Source: Diogma glabrata (taxonomy: Eukaryota; Arthropoda; Insecta; Diptera; Cylindrotomidae). Taken from it: a DNA stretch of 64,000 nt. Below the pieces are notes generated by a model that had not been told where the DNA came from, did not search any database, and saw only the letters and a list, made by a program, of their open reading frames with translations. This document shows positions 1-12,660 of this stretch, one piece after another. How positions within the stretch are numbered: position 1 is the first letter of the stretch; each line of letters starts with the position of its first letter. The stretch is taken from contig OY856188.1 in NCBI GenBank assembly GCA_963693315.1, positions 217,329,396-217,393,395 of the forward strand. The letters run 5' to 3'. A program made the position numbers and the translations under genes.

Positions 1-718
1 AAATGAAGCGATTTGACTGGTTTTAGATTAGTATATAAGTCTGGATTTATAATGATATTATTCTCATTATTATTTTTATATTATACTTCAAATTAGTCTT
101 ATTATTATGTTTGTCCAAATTTTTTTTAAACTCTGCAGAAATGTCAAAATAAGACTATGGCCATAAATCGACAAAACCCAAAAAACGAAAACCTTCACTA
201 AAACTGCTGTCATTCTTAGACCGGTTTTTCGATTAGTAGTCAAACATCAACGCTATGCATATTTAGTCTGCTCTTCAAAGTTTTCTTTCAGTGACATGCT
301 CCATTACTAATAAAAACACGAAAGAGCGCATGTAGAGCATTGGAAATAATTGGTAAAAAATATTTAAAAATCCAAATTGACTTTATTTAAGATCAACAAA
401 TAATCTGGATAGATTGTTAAATGAAATTAGTCAACAGTGAAATGGTACTATAAACAGTAAATTTAGTGCGGTGTGCCTATTTTGTATCGCAAGTATGACG
501 TTCCAGAGTAAGTCATTGACAACTGTAACACCTAATAAACGAATGTTTTGACGTTCACCTAATTTTTCACGATACATATTAAGCCGATTAACGCGAAAAA
601 TTGCAAGTGTTTAATTTAAACTCTCCGAAACTCTTTACCAATCACTTTCAAATGTGACCATCCGTTCAATTTTCAAACTATCTGGATTGATCAGCTAGAA
701 TGCTAATGCTAATGAAAG
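1..718. other. AT-rich non-coding stretch
   Basis: No supportable gene is seen. The only notable part is about 660-705, just before the TA array, which shares the string tgatcagctaga with a stretch near the 3' end of the Helitron relic (about 53580). It may be a scrap of a related Helitron. Confidence 0.5.
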
Positions 719-912
<194 letters not shown>

Positions 913-1107
913 CATATAGAATTAAAATTTATCTAATTTATTTATTTATTAATATTTAATTATTAATTTAAAATTTTTTAATTATATAATTAATCTATTT
1001 AAAAACATTTATTTAATTATTTGCTAAAAAAAATTCTTTATTTATTTTATTTAATAATAAAATTATTCCTTTAATTAAAAAAAATAATTTTTTTTCTTCA
1101 AATATAA

Positions 1108-1690
1108 GAGATCCCCAAGTCAGAAACCACAGACAAAAACTGTACCAAAAACTAAAGATACTGCAAAAGAAGAACCGAAGAGGAAGATCGAACTCGTCAT
1201 TTCTCCCCAGCAACGACATGTAGGGTCTGGAATGAATATAGGTCTAAAACTCTAAAATCTACATTCTAGTACCCTCCCGAATGATCCCTCCCGAAGAGAC
1301 TCAACATCTGGCTAAGATTCAGCTTAAACATCTGTTATCAACAACCCAGACGCTGTGTTTCTTCATCCCTAAAACTAAAAAAGTTAAAAATAATAGAAAG
1401 AAAGAAAATATTAACGCTAATATCAATGCTGGGGGTAGACCACGAGTTCCATCCCCCATTTCCGGTTTCAGCACAAGACCTTACTATTGATTCGCGGTGG
1501 TGGATAGACTTTCGTTTTAAAATTGTTGAAGGGAGGTTGGGTTGAACTTCCGTTCTTCCCAACCGAGTGCTTACCGCTGAACAACGATCCTTGTCTGTCA
1601 GTTATTGACTACCAAGCATCATTCTCCCTCGCAAGACATTCTTCCTAGTGAAGCTGCATCCAATCTCGGGCAGGAAAGCTAAAATGAAAA
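1108..1690 (+). pseudogene. GC-richer block with coding-like pieces, unidentified
   Basis: This block is clearly richer in G and C than its surroundings and reads as protein in successive plus-strand frames. There is a Lys/Pro/Thr-rich piece (about 1108-1254, containing KRSPSQKPQTKT), then 1281-1490, then an overlapping frame near 1435-1545 (containing RWWIDFRFKIVEGRLG), then another near 1536-1640 (containing LNNDPCLSVIDYQASFSL). Stops and frame changes separate the pieces, so it is either a decayed gene or element, or several short exons. A pyrimidine-rich tract ending in AG lies just upstream of 1108 and could be a splice acceptor. I do not recognise the protein and assign no function. Confidence 0.3.
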
Positions 1691-2569
1691 TTGAATTCGT
1701 CTAAACATCCACTTGGTTGATCGCATGTCATAAAAACAGAGGCGACCTGCTACAAACGAAAACTGTTAATGGAGTGTAGCCTCCATGGATCATTTGGAAG
1801 AGGTACCATTAATTTTTTCAAATAAATAGGTACCATTATTTTATTCAAATTTTATTCAAAACAAAAAGCAAAAAAACATTTTCTAAAAATATCAATTGTT
1901 TCAATAACAAATACCAGAAAACAAAAATCAACAGATATTCGAAATACTAAAATATTCATAATATCATCAATATCAACAAAAATAATACAACACACACTCA
2001 AAACCACCAACCATTGTTCCATCGATTTTAAAAGTATTTTATTTTATTTGTCACCCAATTCCATTGGATATAACCACGAATATGTATCCAGTATTAAATC
2101 CATTAAAACGAACTTTATCTTATAATGCAATCGACCAGCATGATCAAGCTTTTTTTCTACCATATCTATATATTTTATACTGAAAATTTCTTCAAATAAT
2201 ATTCCTCACTTCAAAATAAACTCACTCATAAATGTGGAATTTAAGCCAAATTGTAATGAAAATAGAACAATTTTACATTATTTTAATTAAAAATAATTCT
2301 ACCGGATTTTGTAGAAAACTATGTTTTATTGTCTTAAATTCACTTTGAATAAACGATAACACACAAATACACAACATATCACTTAACAGTTCATTACTTT
2401 TATTTTCATTTAAAATTTACAAAATAATTTTGTTTAACTTATTTTTGTTTTCAATTTCGATTTTAAAAAAAATATAATGCTAACAAAATATAATGGTCAA
2501 GTATGTATAGTAAGATTTTTCAGTTTTTTTGTCTCTCTTTCCATTACGACGAAAGTCGTATACAAATTA
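1691..2569. other. AT-rich non-coding stretch
   Basis: No reading frame, repeat or recognisable motif is supported here. It consists of AT-rich sequence with homopolymer runs. Confidence 0.5.
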
Positions 2570-2875
2570 TAAATTTTTACTGCCATATATATATACCATC
2601 TCACCAAACAACTCCTTTACCAACAAAAACATTCATCTTTTATTTAGATACAAAAAACACGTATTATTAATTGATATGTGACGCATCAAAACGATTAACT
2701 GAGAAAAAAAATGTTAAAATATTATTAAAAAACATAAAGGCTTTTATGTTTGTTTTATTTTAATGACCGGAATAGAAATAAATTGGCAAATTATTAGCGA
2801 ATTTCTTTATATATGAATATTCTTACTTTTACAGAAATATTCGAAACAGTCCGTCGTTACAAAATTTTCTCGAAA
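2570..2875 (+). repeat. dispersed repeat, copy 1
   Basis: This stretch aligns by eye with 22260-22715. Shared landmarks in the same order are tgtgacgca, gattaactgag, ttttatgtttgtt, tatgaatattctt, gaaacag and cgtcgttacaaa. The two copies have diverged by substitutions and short indels. No coding capacity is seen, and the element class is unknown. Confidence 0.55.
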
Positions 2876-5800
2876 ATTTGAAATACGTATGGTGAATTAT
2901 CCTTTAAATTGAAATAACCAAATGCGTATAAATAATTATCATATATTATAAATTAAAATAAGTATATTAAATATTTCAGATAATTTTTAAACAAATTTCA
3001 AAATCTATAAAAATAAATGTGGATTTCGCATTACACTATATTAATCATCATGCAAAAGCACTACTGCATTTAATCAGTCCAGCAAAAGCACTACTGTAGT
3101 GAATACGTAAAGTTAGTTAGTTTAAATAATTAAATTATAAAAATTGGCAAAATACAGACCTGGCGTATTTTTGGTTAGTAAATATTTAAATGGGGCTATC
3201 TCGCCAACAAAACACCTATCTGTAATTGCAGTATATTTTGGGTAAAATACTACCTTTGCTATTAGCATTTTTTCGTAAACTGTACTAACGGTAACGGTTG
3301 AAACCAAAGTTTCAAGAAGGTCTTCATTTTGTTTTTAAAATCTGGTAAATTAAAAAAAAAACTATTTGGTAAAATTACAAATTGATTTTAAGGCATTCTT
3401 TTTTAAGTTTTACAGAAATTAAAATATGTTTTGGAAAAAAGACTAAATCATTAGAAAACAAAAAAGAAAATATTATATCTAGTTTCTTCTATAAGATTTT
3501 TGAAATCGTCATGTTTGAAAAATTAAATTTAACAAAAATAACATAAACATATAATTTTTTTATCTGTTATAATTTTATAAGGCCTTACTTATAGTAGGTA
3601 CCTTTCAAACCAAAAAAATTCTACAAATCGGTTAACCTGTTGGAGTATCATTTAGCTTTAATTTTTAATCATCTTTAAAATTCTTATCACTATTCGAGCC
3701 ACACTGTGTCAAAACTAAGAGAAAAACACACGTATTCATTTTTTTTTACTATTCTAATGATTACTGAAGTTTCAAAGAAATCGGAAATGATCGGTTTCAC
3801 ATCATTGACGTCTAACCTTTTTTGTTTTGTTAAAATTCAAGTATTTTTCCGTTTGAGTATACCAAGGTGTACACAAGGTTTGCACCGTGTACCAAGCTGC
3901 AAATTTTCTACCATCTTCCAAGCGATGTATTTTATCGAAGTCTAAAGAAGTCTAAATATGAATATGAGATAGTCGATCAGCGTTTAAAAACTTGGGTGAT
4001 CTGACGTTTAGCTCTAATATTTCAGAAATACTCATGTGCTAAATAGAGTAACATATACTTAAATTTTGGTGCTAGCCCATACTTTTGTTTTGAAAAAACA
4101 AAAGTACGAAAATTTTGTGAAACTAATTGCGATTGAATAAATGGAAATCCATGACTATTAGAAAAAACGAAATGATTTTATACCAGTTTTTTAGCCCGGA
4201 TCATTTTCTTAATTAACCCGGAGTCTTCTCTTAAATAAACAGAAAAAAGCAAGCCAGGAGAACAGGGTCTCAGTATCGTACCATCGCATAGCGTCTATAG
4301 AAGTGTGTAGATTATATAACAGAACTTTCAGAGATCAGAAAATATATTAAGATCTGTATAAGCTATGAACGTAATCAAATTAGTTTATTCTATAGTCTAT
4401 AATAAACATGATAATTTATTTGAAGAAGAAGATCCTCAAAATTTATAACTAATAATTTTTTCTTGTTATATTGGAAGGAATCTGTGTTGAATATTGATTT
4501 AATATGTCAATCGTTTTTATATCACTCAATCTCAAATATTTGCCAACCAATAATACTTTATCATTTTCGTCTAAGGAAGATTTATTATTTTAGGTTCGTA
4601 GCTTGCTTTTAATTTATAAGACGCTTCAAAATAATTTCAAAGATCAAAATCTTTTTTATACCTTCAGATAAAAAAAATACATGATCATCCACTATAACAT
4701 TATACCTATTGTTTATTCATTTATAAAAAAAACTAATCTCCACAAACAAAAGCTCATTTCAGTCCTATAATAAATAACGTTTATACTCAAGTTTATATAC
4801 ATATAATAAAAAGTAACTAATTAAATCACTTTAAGAACCACACAAAAACACCGAAAAACAACATAATTGAAACATTAAAATGATTTACTTATGAATAATA
4901 ATTCCACTTACACTCATAATCTTTAAAAAAATCTTTCATTCTTAAAACAACAAATAATAAGATTTAGAATGTAAAAATAATAAAATATCAAAATCAACAG
5001 TAAAGTAAGCTTAATTGTTAATATATTTCCTCAATTTATTTCTTTTTTTTTTTTCAAATATGTAATGGAAATAAAACATTAAATTTTAAAAAATTAAAAT
5101 AAATTAAAATATAATATAGTAAATTTAATAAAATCAATCAACATATTAAGTGAAAAAAAATACGTTGTTTGAAGTTTTGCTGTTTTCTAATTATTACATT
5201 TTTAAATAGAACAAGTTAACTGTACGCAGTTGAACTAAAGCTTATCGGTCTGTTTTATTTGAACCTGAAATAGATGATCTTTTTTTTTTAGATCTAAGTG
5301 TTCCTTGCTTATTTCCTATTTCCCAAGACAAAATTAGACATGAATTTATGATCGTGTTAATTACCAGGTAATTTAATTAAATTATCTAATACTCTTTCGG
5401 CATTTTCTTTGTGTAATTATAATTTGTATATTTTTTTGATGAATATAAAAATTTATCACGACTTAAAATACTAAATTCACACTAAATGATTTAACATGTT
5501 TGTTTTCCAAATTAACGATTATTCATCACAAATAGCTGCTTGAATTATGAAGGAAGTAGATATTGCCACTCAAATAGGATGGATAGATCAATAGGAAACC
5601 AAAAATAATTACTCTTGAAGGTAAAAGCTTTAATTTTAATTTTTAAAGTAAAATTAATTTATACTCATAATTGGTCAAAAAGGCAATAATTATTTGCTAT
5701 TTTGGAGATACAAGTTTTATAGCAATCCTCCAACGTATAACATGTAGGCTAAAGTTGTTTTACGGAAAAGTTTTAAACTTTTTTTCCAACTTCTTTCAAC

Positions 5801-6360
5801 CCATGATATTGTTGTTTATTTGTAATGTAATAAGTATTAATAGTATTACAAGTTATTTATGGAACTAAAGGAACCCAAAATTAGTTAGAGGCATTCAGAA
5901 AAAAAATATTTTGCTTATCTTTATCAATAAGTAAACCCAAATTAGTAGAATTATTAGTAGTAAACCTAAATTAGTACTTATTCTTGATATCCTGATTCCT
6001 AAGTTAATTCAACTAAATTTGCTAAATAAAATTTTTAACTTATGTTGATTGGTAAAATTCACTATGCACATGCTAAAATTGCATATACAATTCGTCTAAA
6101 ATATATTGTACATAGTTCTAAGCTTGCCATGACAATTCGTATTTTCTTTTGTTTCTGAAAATTGAACTGTCGATAAATAAAACTTTTGTTTTTATTTCAT
6201 TATTATAAGTTTAACGTGATTTTTATTTGAATGTTGTGTTGTGTCAAATAAATATTAAATACAATTTTTAAAAATCTCCAAAAGTAAATAATAATTTTCA
6301 AAAGTGGTTACCAAGTTATTAGAAAAAATTTATAAGTTAATTTATAAGTTTTTTATTTAT
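2876..6360. other. long AT-rich region without a supported gene
   Basis: The open frames here (for example 3122-3307 minus and 3706-3945 plus) are short, isolated and match no family I know. At 3052-3102 a short direct repeat (agcaaaagcactactg) occurs twice. A palindrome at 4080-4106 is listed separately. Confidence 0.45.
4080..4106. repeat. 12 bp perfect palindrome with 3 bp loop
   Basis: The arms tacttttgtttt and aaaacaaaagta are exact reverse complements separated by gaa. This could be a hairpin in a transcript or the core of a decayed foldback element. No function is assigned. Confidence 0.8.
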
Positions 6361-6365
6361 AAGTC

Positions 6366-7151
6366 CCTCAGCAAGGCCATACCACATTACACATCAAGCT
6401 GGACATTGTTTCATTGCCGGCGAGTGCTGCTGTAGATGCTCAAGACGAGTAGTGTCAAGAGCAATTATAGCGTAAGGCAACAACATTCAAGACACACAAT
6501 TTCATTACTCGATTTAATCAAATTAATATTGAACTGTACAAAATTTATGGAATATTTGTTAATGAAGATTCTTATTTAATTGTTAAAAAAGTATTCAACA
6601 CTTTATTTAAAATGTTTTGGATCGTATAAACTTTTATCTGAATCAGGAGTTTTGAAATCGGGCTGCAACATACAGCTGCGCAGAAATAAGTAACTCATAA
6701 CACATAAATAAGCTTGAAGAAATACTGGCCTACGAAACATCAAATGCCAGTTTTGAAAACTTATCAGATAGCTACCCAACCCTCACAATACGGCCATCAA
6801 TTTTTTATGAGATGTCAGCTAATGTCAGTTATGAAAATTTAGTTATGAAAAAATTGCGACACTGAAATGTTTGATTTAATTAAATTATGGGGTGTACAGA
6901 ACTTACACAATAAATTGAATTTAAAAAGTCTTGAATTGCTAACAATTAGTCATCTTGATTGTCTTTCTAATAAAACTGAATTCGGCACTAGGCTTATATT
7001 CGAGCACCACTTACTACTATGGCAAAAAACAGTTAAAAAACATATCGCACCAATAGATGTGGATCAACCAATGAATATAAATAATCACTCTCTATCACTC
7101 ACTTCGAGTGTTCCAGTAGCAACTACTACACAAGTTACTAAACGCAAATAA
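6366..7151 (+). pseudogene. unidentified coding-like fragments
   Basis: Three plus-strand pieces look protein-like. About 6366-6452 contains HTTLHIKLDIVSLPASAAVD and ends at a TAG. About 6713-6865 contains SFENLSDSYPTLTIRPSIFY and ends at a TGA. The frame at 6867-7151 encodes 94 residues with no known domain. The middle piece vaguely resembles the region before the hAT dimerisation motif, but the resemblance is too weak to name it. No start, splice or promoter signals tie the pieces together. A decayed transposon or gene is the most likely explanation. Confidence 0.25.
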
Positions 7152-7889
7152 ATATAATCTTAACTATATAATTATAATCTTTTAATTAATTTTTGTAAGT
7201 GACTGACTGTGTTGAAAGCATTTTAAAAAATTCTAAAATATAGGGACCACAATTTTAGGTTTCTATTGTGAAAATAAATATACTCAATATCGAGAAAAAT
7301 ATATGTTCAATAATAGTTGATCATTTTATTTTAATTAAAAACTATAAGCTTTCTGTTAAACAAATTAAAGCCATATCGGGAGAAATCGTTAATTCTATCA
7401 CTGGCGCAACTTTAGTAAGTTCAAAGACACCTTAAACGACCCCAACTATAATTCTTATGAACCATATTTTTTTATAGAGCATATATTTTTTATACACCGA
7501 GGTCATAGACCCTCGATTGGTAAATCTTATAATAAGTTTGCCTACCAATCTAAAAAAATTTAACATTTCCAAAATAAGTCTTCAACACATAAATTAATAC
7601 CACTACAAAGCCCAGCATCCAAACGAACAGAACCCGAAAATAAATGATTTATGAAGTCAGATGATTTCTGTACCGCGAATGGCGAGCAGAAAAGCTTACG
7701 TAGTCCCAGTGGCGTAGCTAGCATGGGTGGCACCCGGGGCGGATATTGTGGTGTCACCCCAAAAATAAAAACTGTCAATAATAATAAAAAGCCGATAAAC
7801 GTAATTTATAATTTTTTTTAATTATTACAAATGAGCATTATTATTATAAGCCCTCAAGTTATTTTTAACTAATTTTTATTTGCTGAAAC

Positions 7890-10623
7890 TTCTCTCACAT
7901 GAAGCCACTAATACGCAAATAGTCATAAATAACTTTAGTGCGACCGTAAGATTCGGAAGAAATTCTAAAAAATCCCATTCTACGATGAATTTTAAAAAGT
8001 CTAGGTACACCCAGTTAGAAACTGTAACATTGGCCGCTTTTTAATGCCTCCTCACCCTTTGTATCTCTATGAGGAGTTCTGTTGCCAATACCGCATCATA
8101 AAAACCAGTAAATTTTGATACCGATAATTTTAACTCTTCACTGTTCGCCAAAAGCTAAGTGTTTGTCTGCACAACCTCGAACAATGAAGCTAAATCTTGA
8201 ACTGACTTCAGTCTAGTTCGGAGTTCAACACTGAATCGGTCAAGACATTCCAACATGTCCTTTTTAAGTTGAGCTCTCAGTGTCAGTTCAACATCAGGTG
8301 CAAACTCACCACCCGTTCGTTTTTTTGCGTTTTTATGACGAATTCGGCTTTCCATTGGAATGTCATAGTCCTCCGATTTTTTCGCAGCAAGATCTATTGC
8401 CTCTTCTACAATGAGACTTCGTTATGAATTGACTCTATTTTTGTAGCTAATTGATCAATATTCAAGCCCGTGCTTTGCAATCCAATCTGAGCACAGATAT
8501 TATTTCTCTTAGAACATCATTCCAAAACAAAAGATAGCAAAGAAACGAAAAATAACATGCTGCATTGATAAGGTTCTGTGCAGCGCCTCTAGTGTCTACA
8601 TTTTCTTGTTGATCACTTAACTTCTCAATTTCAGCCACAATCCCATCAAAGTTTTCGGCCAATACTTTTACTGCAGCATAATGAGCACTCCAATGCGCTG
8701 TTAAGAGTATTTTAACAGTTGCTTTGTTGTGTTTAGCAAGTACTTCCCAGCGGCTAGTCGAAGCAGAAAAACATGTAAAAATGGCTTCCACTAACGAGTG
8801 TTGGCCGTATAAATTAATTGAATGATCTTTACAGCCCACAAAAATTGGTTTGTTATTTTCTGCTTTAATAATAGCTTGCACTTCTCCATGTATACTACTC
8901 ATAACAGCTGCATTATCATAACCTTTGGGAGCGACAATTCATAACATCTATACCATAATTTTCAAGATTTTTACACTGAAAAAAACATGTCCTATTTCCA
9001 ATCGAAATGCAGTTGTCTCAACCTCACCGTGCGGGCAGATATGGCGAATCGAAATACGAGATTGATTCAACAACCGTACAATGATAAGCCGATGCAGTTG
9101 AGACAATCACATGAAATATTTATGTGAAAATAAAATATAGTTCAATTAATCTCAAATACTTAAATTTTAAAATGAAAATTTCATGATATAAGGCCAAAGA
9201 AATATGTTTTCATGGAAATAGTTATTAACTTTATTCAACTACTGTTATATTGGATAGCACTTTATATTTTAATTACACCTCATTCTGTTATCAGGAAAAT
9301 GTTACTGAGTACTGAGTAGTTGTCCCAATCACGGTGAAATTGTTTGTAAATATCTTTTCTTTGCATGAATAATAAACTGCCATCTTCTAGATGATGTTAT
9401 CATTACTTCAATTTTTTTTTCAGTGTAAGAATTTCATCGCTTAAATCAGCGGCTTTTTTCCACGTAAAGGAAAAAATCCAAGGAATACTTCCTTGATTTC
9501 CACTTTACTACCATTAATTTTCACATAACGAATCGCTTCTGACATTTGATCAATATGTGAAATGTCAGGTGTGCTATCAAACATAATTCCAAAATATTTA
9601 ACCGATTTAATTTCGTTGACAAGCTTAAACTTTACGTGGATCGCTAAAACATTTATGAACTCATTTTGTATATCTGGTGACAAATATGATACTTTTGGTG
9701 ATTTACCATGCTCCAAATTCAAAATGTGTTCTTTTAACACTACATCATACTTTGACAATAGTTTGGTTAGTTCTAAGAAATTGCCTTTATTTGAAGAACT
9801 TTGTCCTTCATCATGTCCATGAAATGCTGGGTTTTGTTTAGATAAAAACAAAGTTATATCCAATAATCTTGATAAAGGATGTTTCCACTTCTGTTTTTTA
9901 TTATATATTAACAGCCTTGCAGCGTCTCGTATCGTTTTATGAATTTTTAACCTCATTTCCAAAGTTTTCCACTTTTCAAAATTCTCCAAATGTTCATTTG
10001 AAGTTTCATGCTCGGCCACTTTGGGATTTAGTTTCCACCGCTTCTGATATCCAGTAGTAAATGTTGATTTTGTATTATTATTATTGGTGACAGCAAATAC
10101 ACGACAACAGAAGCAATACAGGACGCAAGTTATTATTTACAGGAGAATAAACAATCCATGGCCGTAGAATTTTTTCACCATTATTCATCATTTTATAAAA
10201 CCATTCTTTAGAAAGATGGCGAACATCACCTTTTATGTCTAACCCGTGTCTAGATACAGTAACAAACGACCCTTCTCTATTTTGAAAATGTTCACTTTCT
10301 TTTTGTATGATTTCAATGCGAACATTACCAGAGACGAGTATATTCCAATGTGATACATCTCTTAAGTCCTGAAGTGATTCACCCATGCAAATACTGTCTT
10401 CGATAGTAGAAGCATTAGCGGCATTATCACTGTCATTTTCATTGTTCCTTTCTAATTCGTCATCATAGGTTATCATTATTAATTCGGTATTGTTGCTGTT
10501 ACTTTCCGAAGATGAGCCAATATTCTCTGAAACATTCGTTGCATCAACGTGATAATCAGTTTCTTGGATATCATCGGGTTTTGTAACATATTTATAGATT
10601 TGGTCTTCCTCTGCTGGAACCAA
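7890..10623 (-). pseudogene. hAT transposase (ZMYM1/DUF4371-like), broken
   Basis: Read on the minus strand, the pieces follow the order of ZMYM1-like hAT transposases. At 10623-10081 an acidic N-terminus leads into a TTF-type finger region (LSKEWFYKMMNNGEKILRPW). A frameshift near 10125 breaks the following Cys-rich finger. At 10019-9441 lies the DUF4371 part with FGIMFDSTPDISHIDQMSE. The frame is then cut by the 8974-9425 insertion. At 8902-8462 it resumes with GCKDHSINLYGQHSL and DTRGAAQNLI. At 8355-8155 there is a charged segment, and 8060-7890 holds scraps of the C-terminal dimerisation region. An active enzyme would cut and paste the element in the nucleus, but the frameshift, stops and insertion make this copy inactive. 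The same protein in copy 2 supports the assignment. Confidence 0.85.
8974..9425. mobile_element. Tc1/mariner-like MITE nested in hAT copy 1
   Basis: The 452 bp insert interrupts a transposase frame that is continuous in copy 2 (16860-17000). It starts CACTGAAAAAAA, ends TTTTTTTTCAGTG, and is flanked on both sides by TA (8972-8973 and 9426-9427). This is the hallmark of Tc1/mariner-type integration. It encodes no protein. An internal inverted repeat (ttgtctcaac / gttgagacaa) lies near 9012 and 9098. Confidence 0.8.
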
Positions 10624-10964
10624 CTTTTTCTTTAAAAAGTATGAACTCCTCGTGGCATATTTATTTTTTGGGATATTTGTTAACGAAATCTAAAAAAATA
10701 TTTTTAATTATTGTATAGGTATCAGCAAAGCATTAATTCTAAATATATTTGTAGGATTCATAATAGGTACATAGTTCATAATAAGTACACTGTGTTAACG
10801 ACTAAATACACCGCCAAGAAAATTAATTTATTATAATTTCCTTGTAACAACTTATATTAAATAATATTTGATAAAATGGAATTTACAAATCATAGCCTAA
10901 TATTATAAGGAACTATTTAAAAAAATATATAAGTATGAAATCCTAAAAGATATTTTATATAAAG

Positions 10965-11318
10965 AATTGAAACCAAAATTAAATATCCAATTTAAATCAT
11001 GCTCAATAATTTACAAAATTGAATGTGATTTTTGTGAAAAATTTTACATCGGGAAAACCGGAAAATGTTTTAAAGACTGATTTAAGGAATACCTGCCTAA
11101 GAAGAAAAATAAACAAAATTTAAAGTTTATTTTTGCAAACCATTTACATAGTTAATAACAATATCTACACCACTTTTAAAAAAAAATTGAAGGCTTTACA
11201 TTTATGTAGCCAAGGATCTTTAAAAGAATCACTTGATGAGTTTGAAATTTCCAAGGGATTTAAAACCCAACAAAATGTAATTTTAAATGATAAACTTTCA
11301 TTTAATTCAAATATATAA
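10965..11318 (+). pseudogene. Penelope-like element GIY-YIG endonuclease fragment
   Basis: In the plus strand, 10980-11110 reads IIYKIECDFCEKFYIGKTGK followed by a stop and a degraded FKEY, which matches the GIY-YIG nuclease of Penelope-like retroelements (the usual pattern is YKI.C..C...YIG.TG..). A frame change leads to 11180-11318, containing LHLCSQGSLKESLDEFEI, the usual tail of that protein. The reverse transcriptase part is absent. The fragment lies inside hAT copy 1 and has no counterpart in copy 2, so it probably inserted there and decayed. Confidence 0.7.
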
Positions 11319-12017
11319 ATATATAAAACTGAAAGCAAACAGTATGAGTATGTATCAACCTACAAAAATTTGCAAAACTGCAGTAATTGCATAACTGCCA
11401 TTTTATTCCACAGTAATTATTTTTGTGTCCATTGAAAAACGATCTATTTCAATTTATTCTTTGAGTTTCAAGGTAAAAGAAAAAAAATTATTTTGAGATC
11501 ATTTACAAACACGGTAATTTGATTGTTTGTTAGTTTCCTTAGGTGTTTGCAATTAATTTGTTTGAAATGTAAAACATATATTAGGTAGATTAGGTTAAGC
11601 GGATATTTTAGAAATAATTTTGGAATAGAGACATTGTAACTCAAGGGTGCCACCCTATCGACAAAGGGTGCCACATTATCGACGTAAACCACTTTTCCTA
11701 TACATTATCCAGCATATGTGTTTTCAGACCTGGTCATTAAATAATCATGCTTGCATACTAAATAATATATCGTAAAAAACGGTCAATATGGTATCTATAG
11801 GAATATTCAAAGCTATTGAGTAATTGTGGTGATGGGGTTCAATGCTCAATATGTTGATTCGATTAATATTGTTAAAATTTTATTTCACGTAATAACTCAA
11901 AAATTTTAAAAAGTAGAATAGATTCTTTTTGAACCAATAACACATTTATAGGACACATTTATAAGTTATCACAATTTATAAATTAAAATTATATGGATAA
12001 CCTGGTTAAAATTGTTT

Positions 12018-12627
12018 CTAAGTGATTTATCGTTGAAAACATGTGATGGTTTGTTTAAGTTTTTTACGTTTGGGTGTCACCCCAAAACGGTTTCGAAGTG
12101 ATTTATCGTTGAAAACATGTGATGGTTTGTTTAAGTTTTTTACGTTCGGGTGTCACCCCAAAACGGTTTCGAAGTGATTTATCGTTGAAAACATTGTGAT
12201 GGTTTGTTTAAGTTTTTTACGTTCGGGTGTCACCCCAAAACGGTTTCGAAGTGATTTATCGTTGAAAACATTGTGATGGTTTGTTTAAGTTTTTTACGTT
12301 CGGGTGTCACCCCAAAACGGTTTCGAAGTCATTTATCATTGAAAACATTGTGATGGTTTGTTTAAGTTGTTTACGTTCGAGTGTCACCCCAAAACGGTTT
12401 CGAAGTGATTTATCGTTGAAAACATTGTGATGGTTTGTTTAAGTTGTTTACGTTCGGGTGTCATCCCAAAACGGTTTCGAAGTGATTTATTATTGAAAAC
12501 ATTGTGATGGTTTGTTTAAGTTGTTTACGTTCGGGTGTCACCCCAAAACGGTTTCGAAGTGATTTATCATTGAAAACATTGTGATGGTTTGTTTAAGTTT
12601 TTACGTTCGGGTGTCACCCCAAAACGG
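12018..12627. repeat. eightfold 76-77 bp subterminal tandem repeat
   Basis: The shared string aaaacgg occurs at 12084, 12160, 12237, 12314, 12391, 12468, 12545 and 12621, which gives spacings of 76 or 77 bp. Each unit contains gtgatttat, gatggtttgtttaagtt and gggtgtcacccc. hAT copy 2 has only one such unit (about 18770-18866). The motif gggtgtcaccc is complementary to gggtgacaccc at the element end, so each unit carries half of the terminal palindrome. Confidence 0.95.
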
Positions 12628-12660
12628 GTGACACCCGGAGTGGACCGCCCCCCCCCCCGA

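Larger units (their letters stand above)
7707..12658 (-). mobile_element. ZMYM1-like hAT transposon, copy 1, decayed
   Basis: The left terminus CAGTGGCGTAGCTAGC at 7707 is the same as that of copy 2 at 14566. The coding strand is minus. The right part (11320-12658) aligns with 18050-18890 of copy 2 and ends in the same gggtgtcacccc-aaaac-gggtgacaccc palindrome plus a C-run, but the final tagctacgcc(t/a)ctg terminus is missing. The copy is therefore truncated exactly where the satellite begins. It carries a frameshifted transposase, a nested TA-flanked element (8974-9425), a Penelope-type fragment (10965-11318) and eight copies of a 76-77 bp subterminal repeat. Because the right end is lost, no target duplication can be verified. 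Confidence 0.85.

Noticed and set aside
12018..12627. CRISPR-like regular repeat
   Set aside because: The 76-77 bp units are head to tail with no unique spacers, and lie inside a eukaryotic hAT element.
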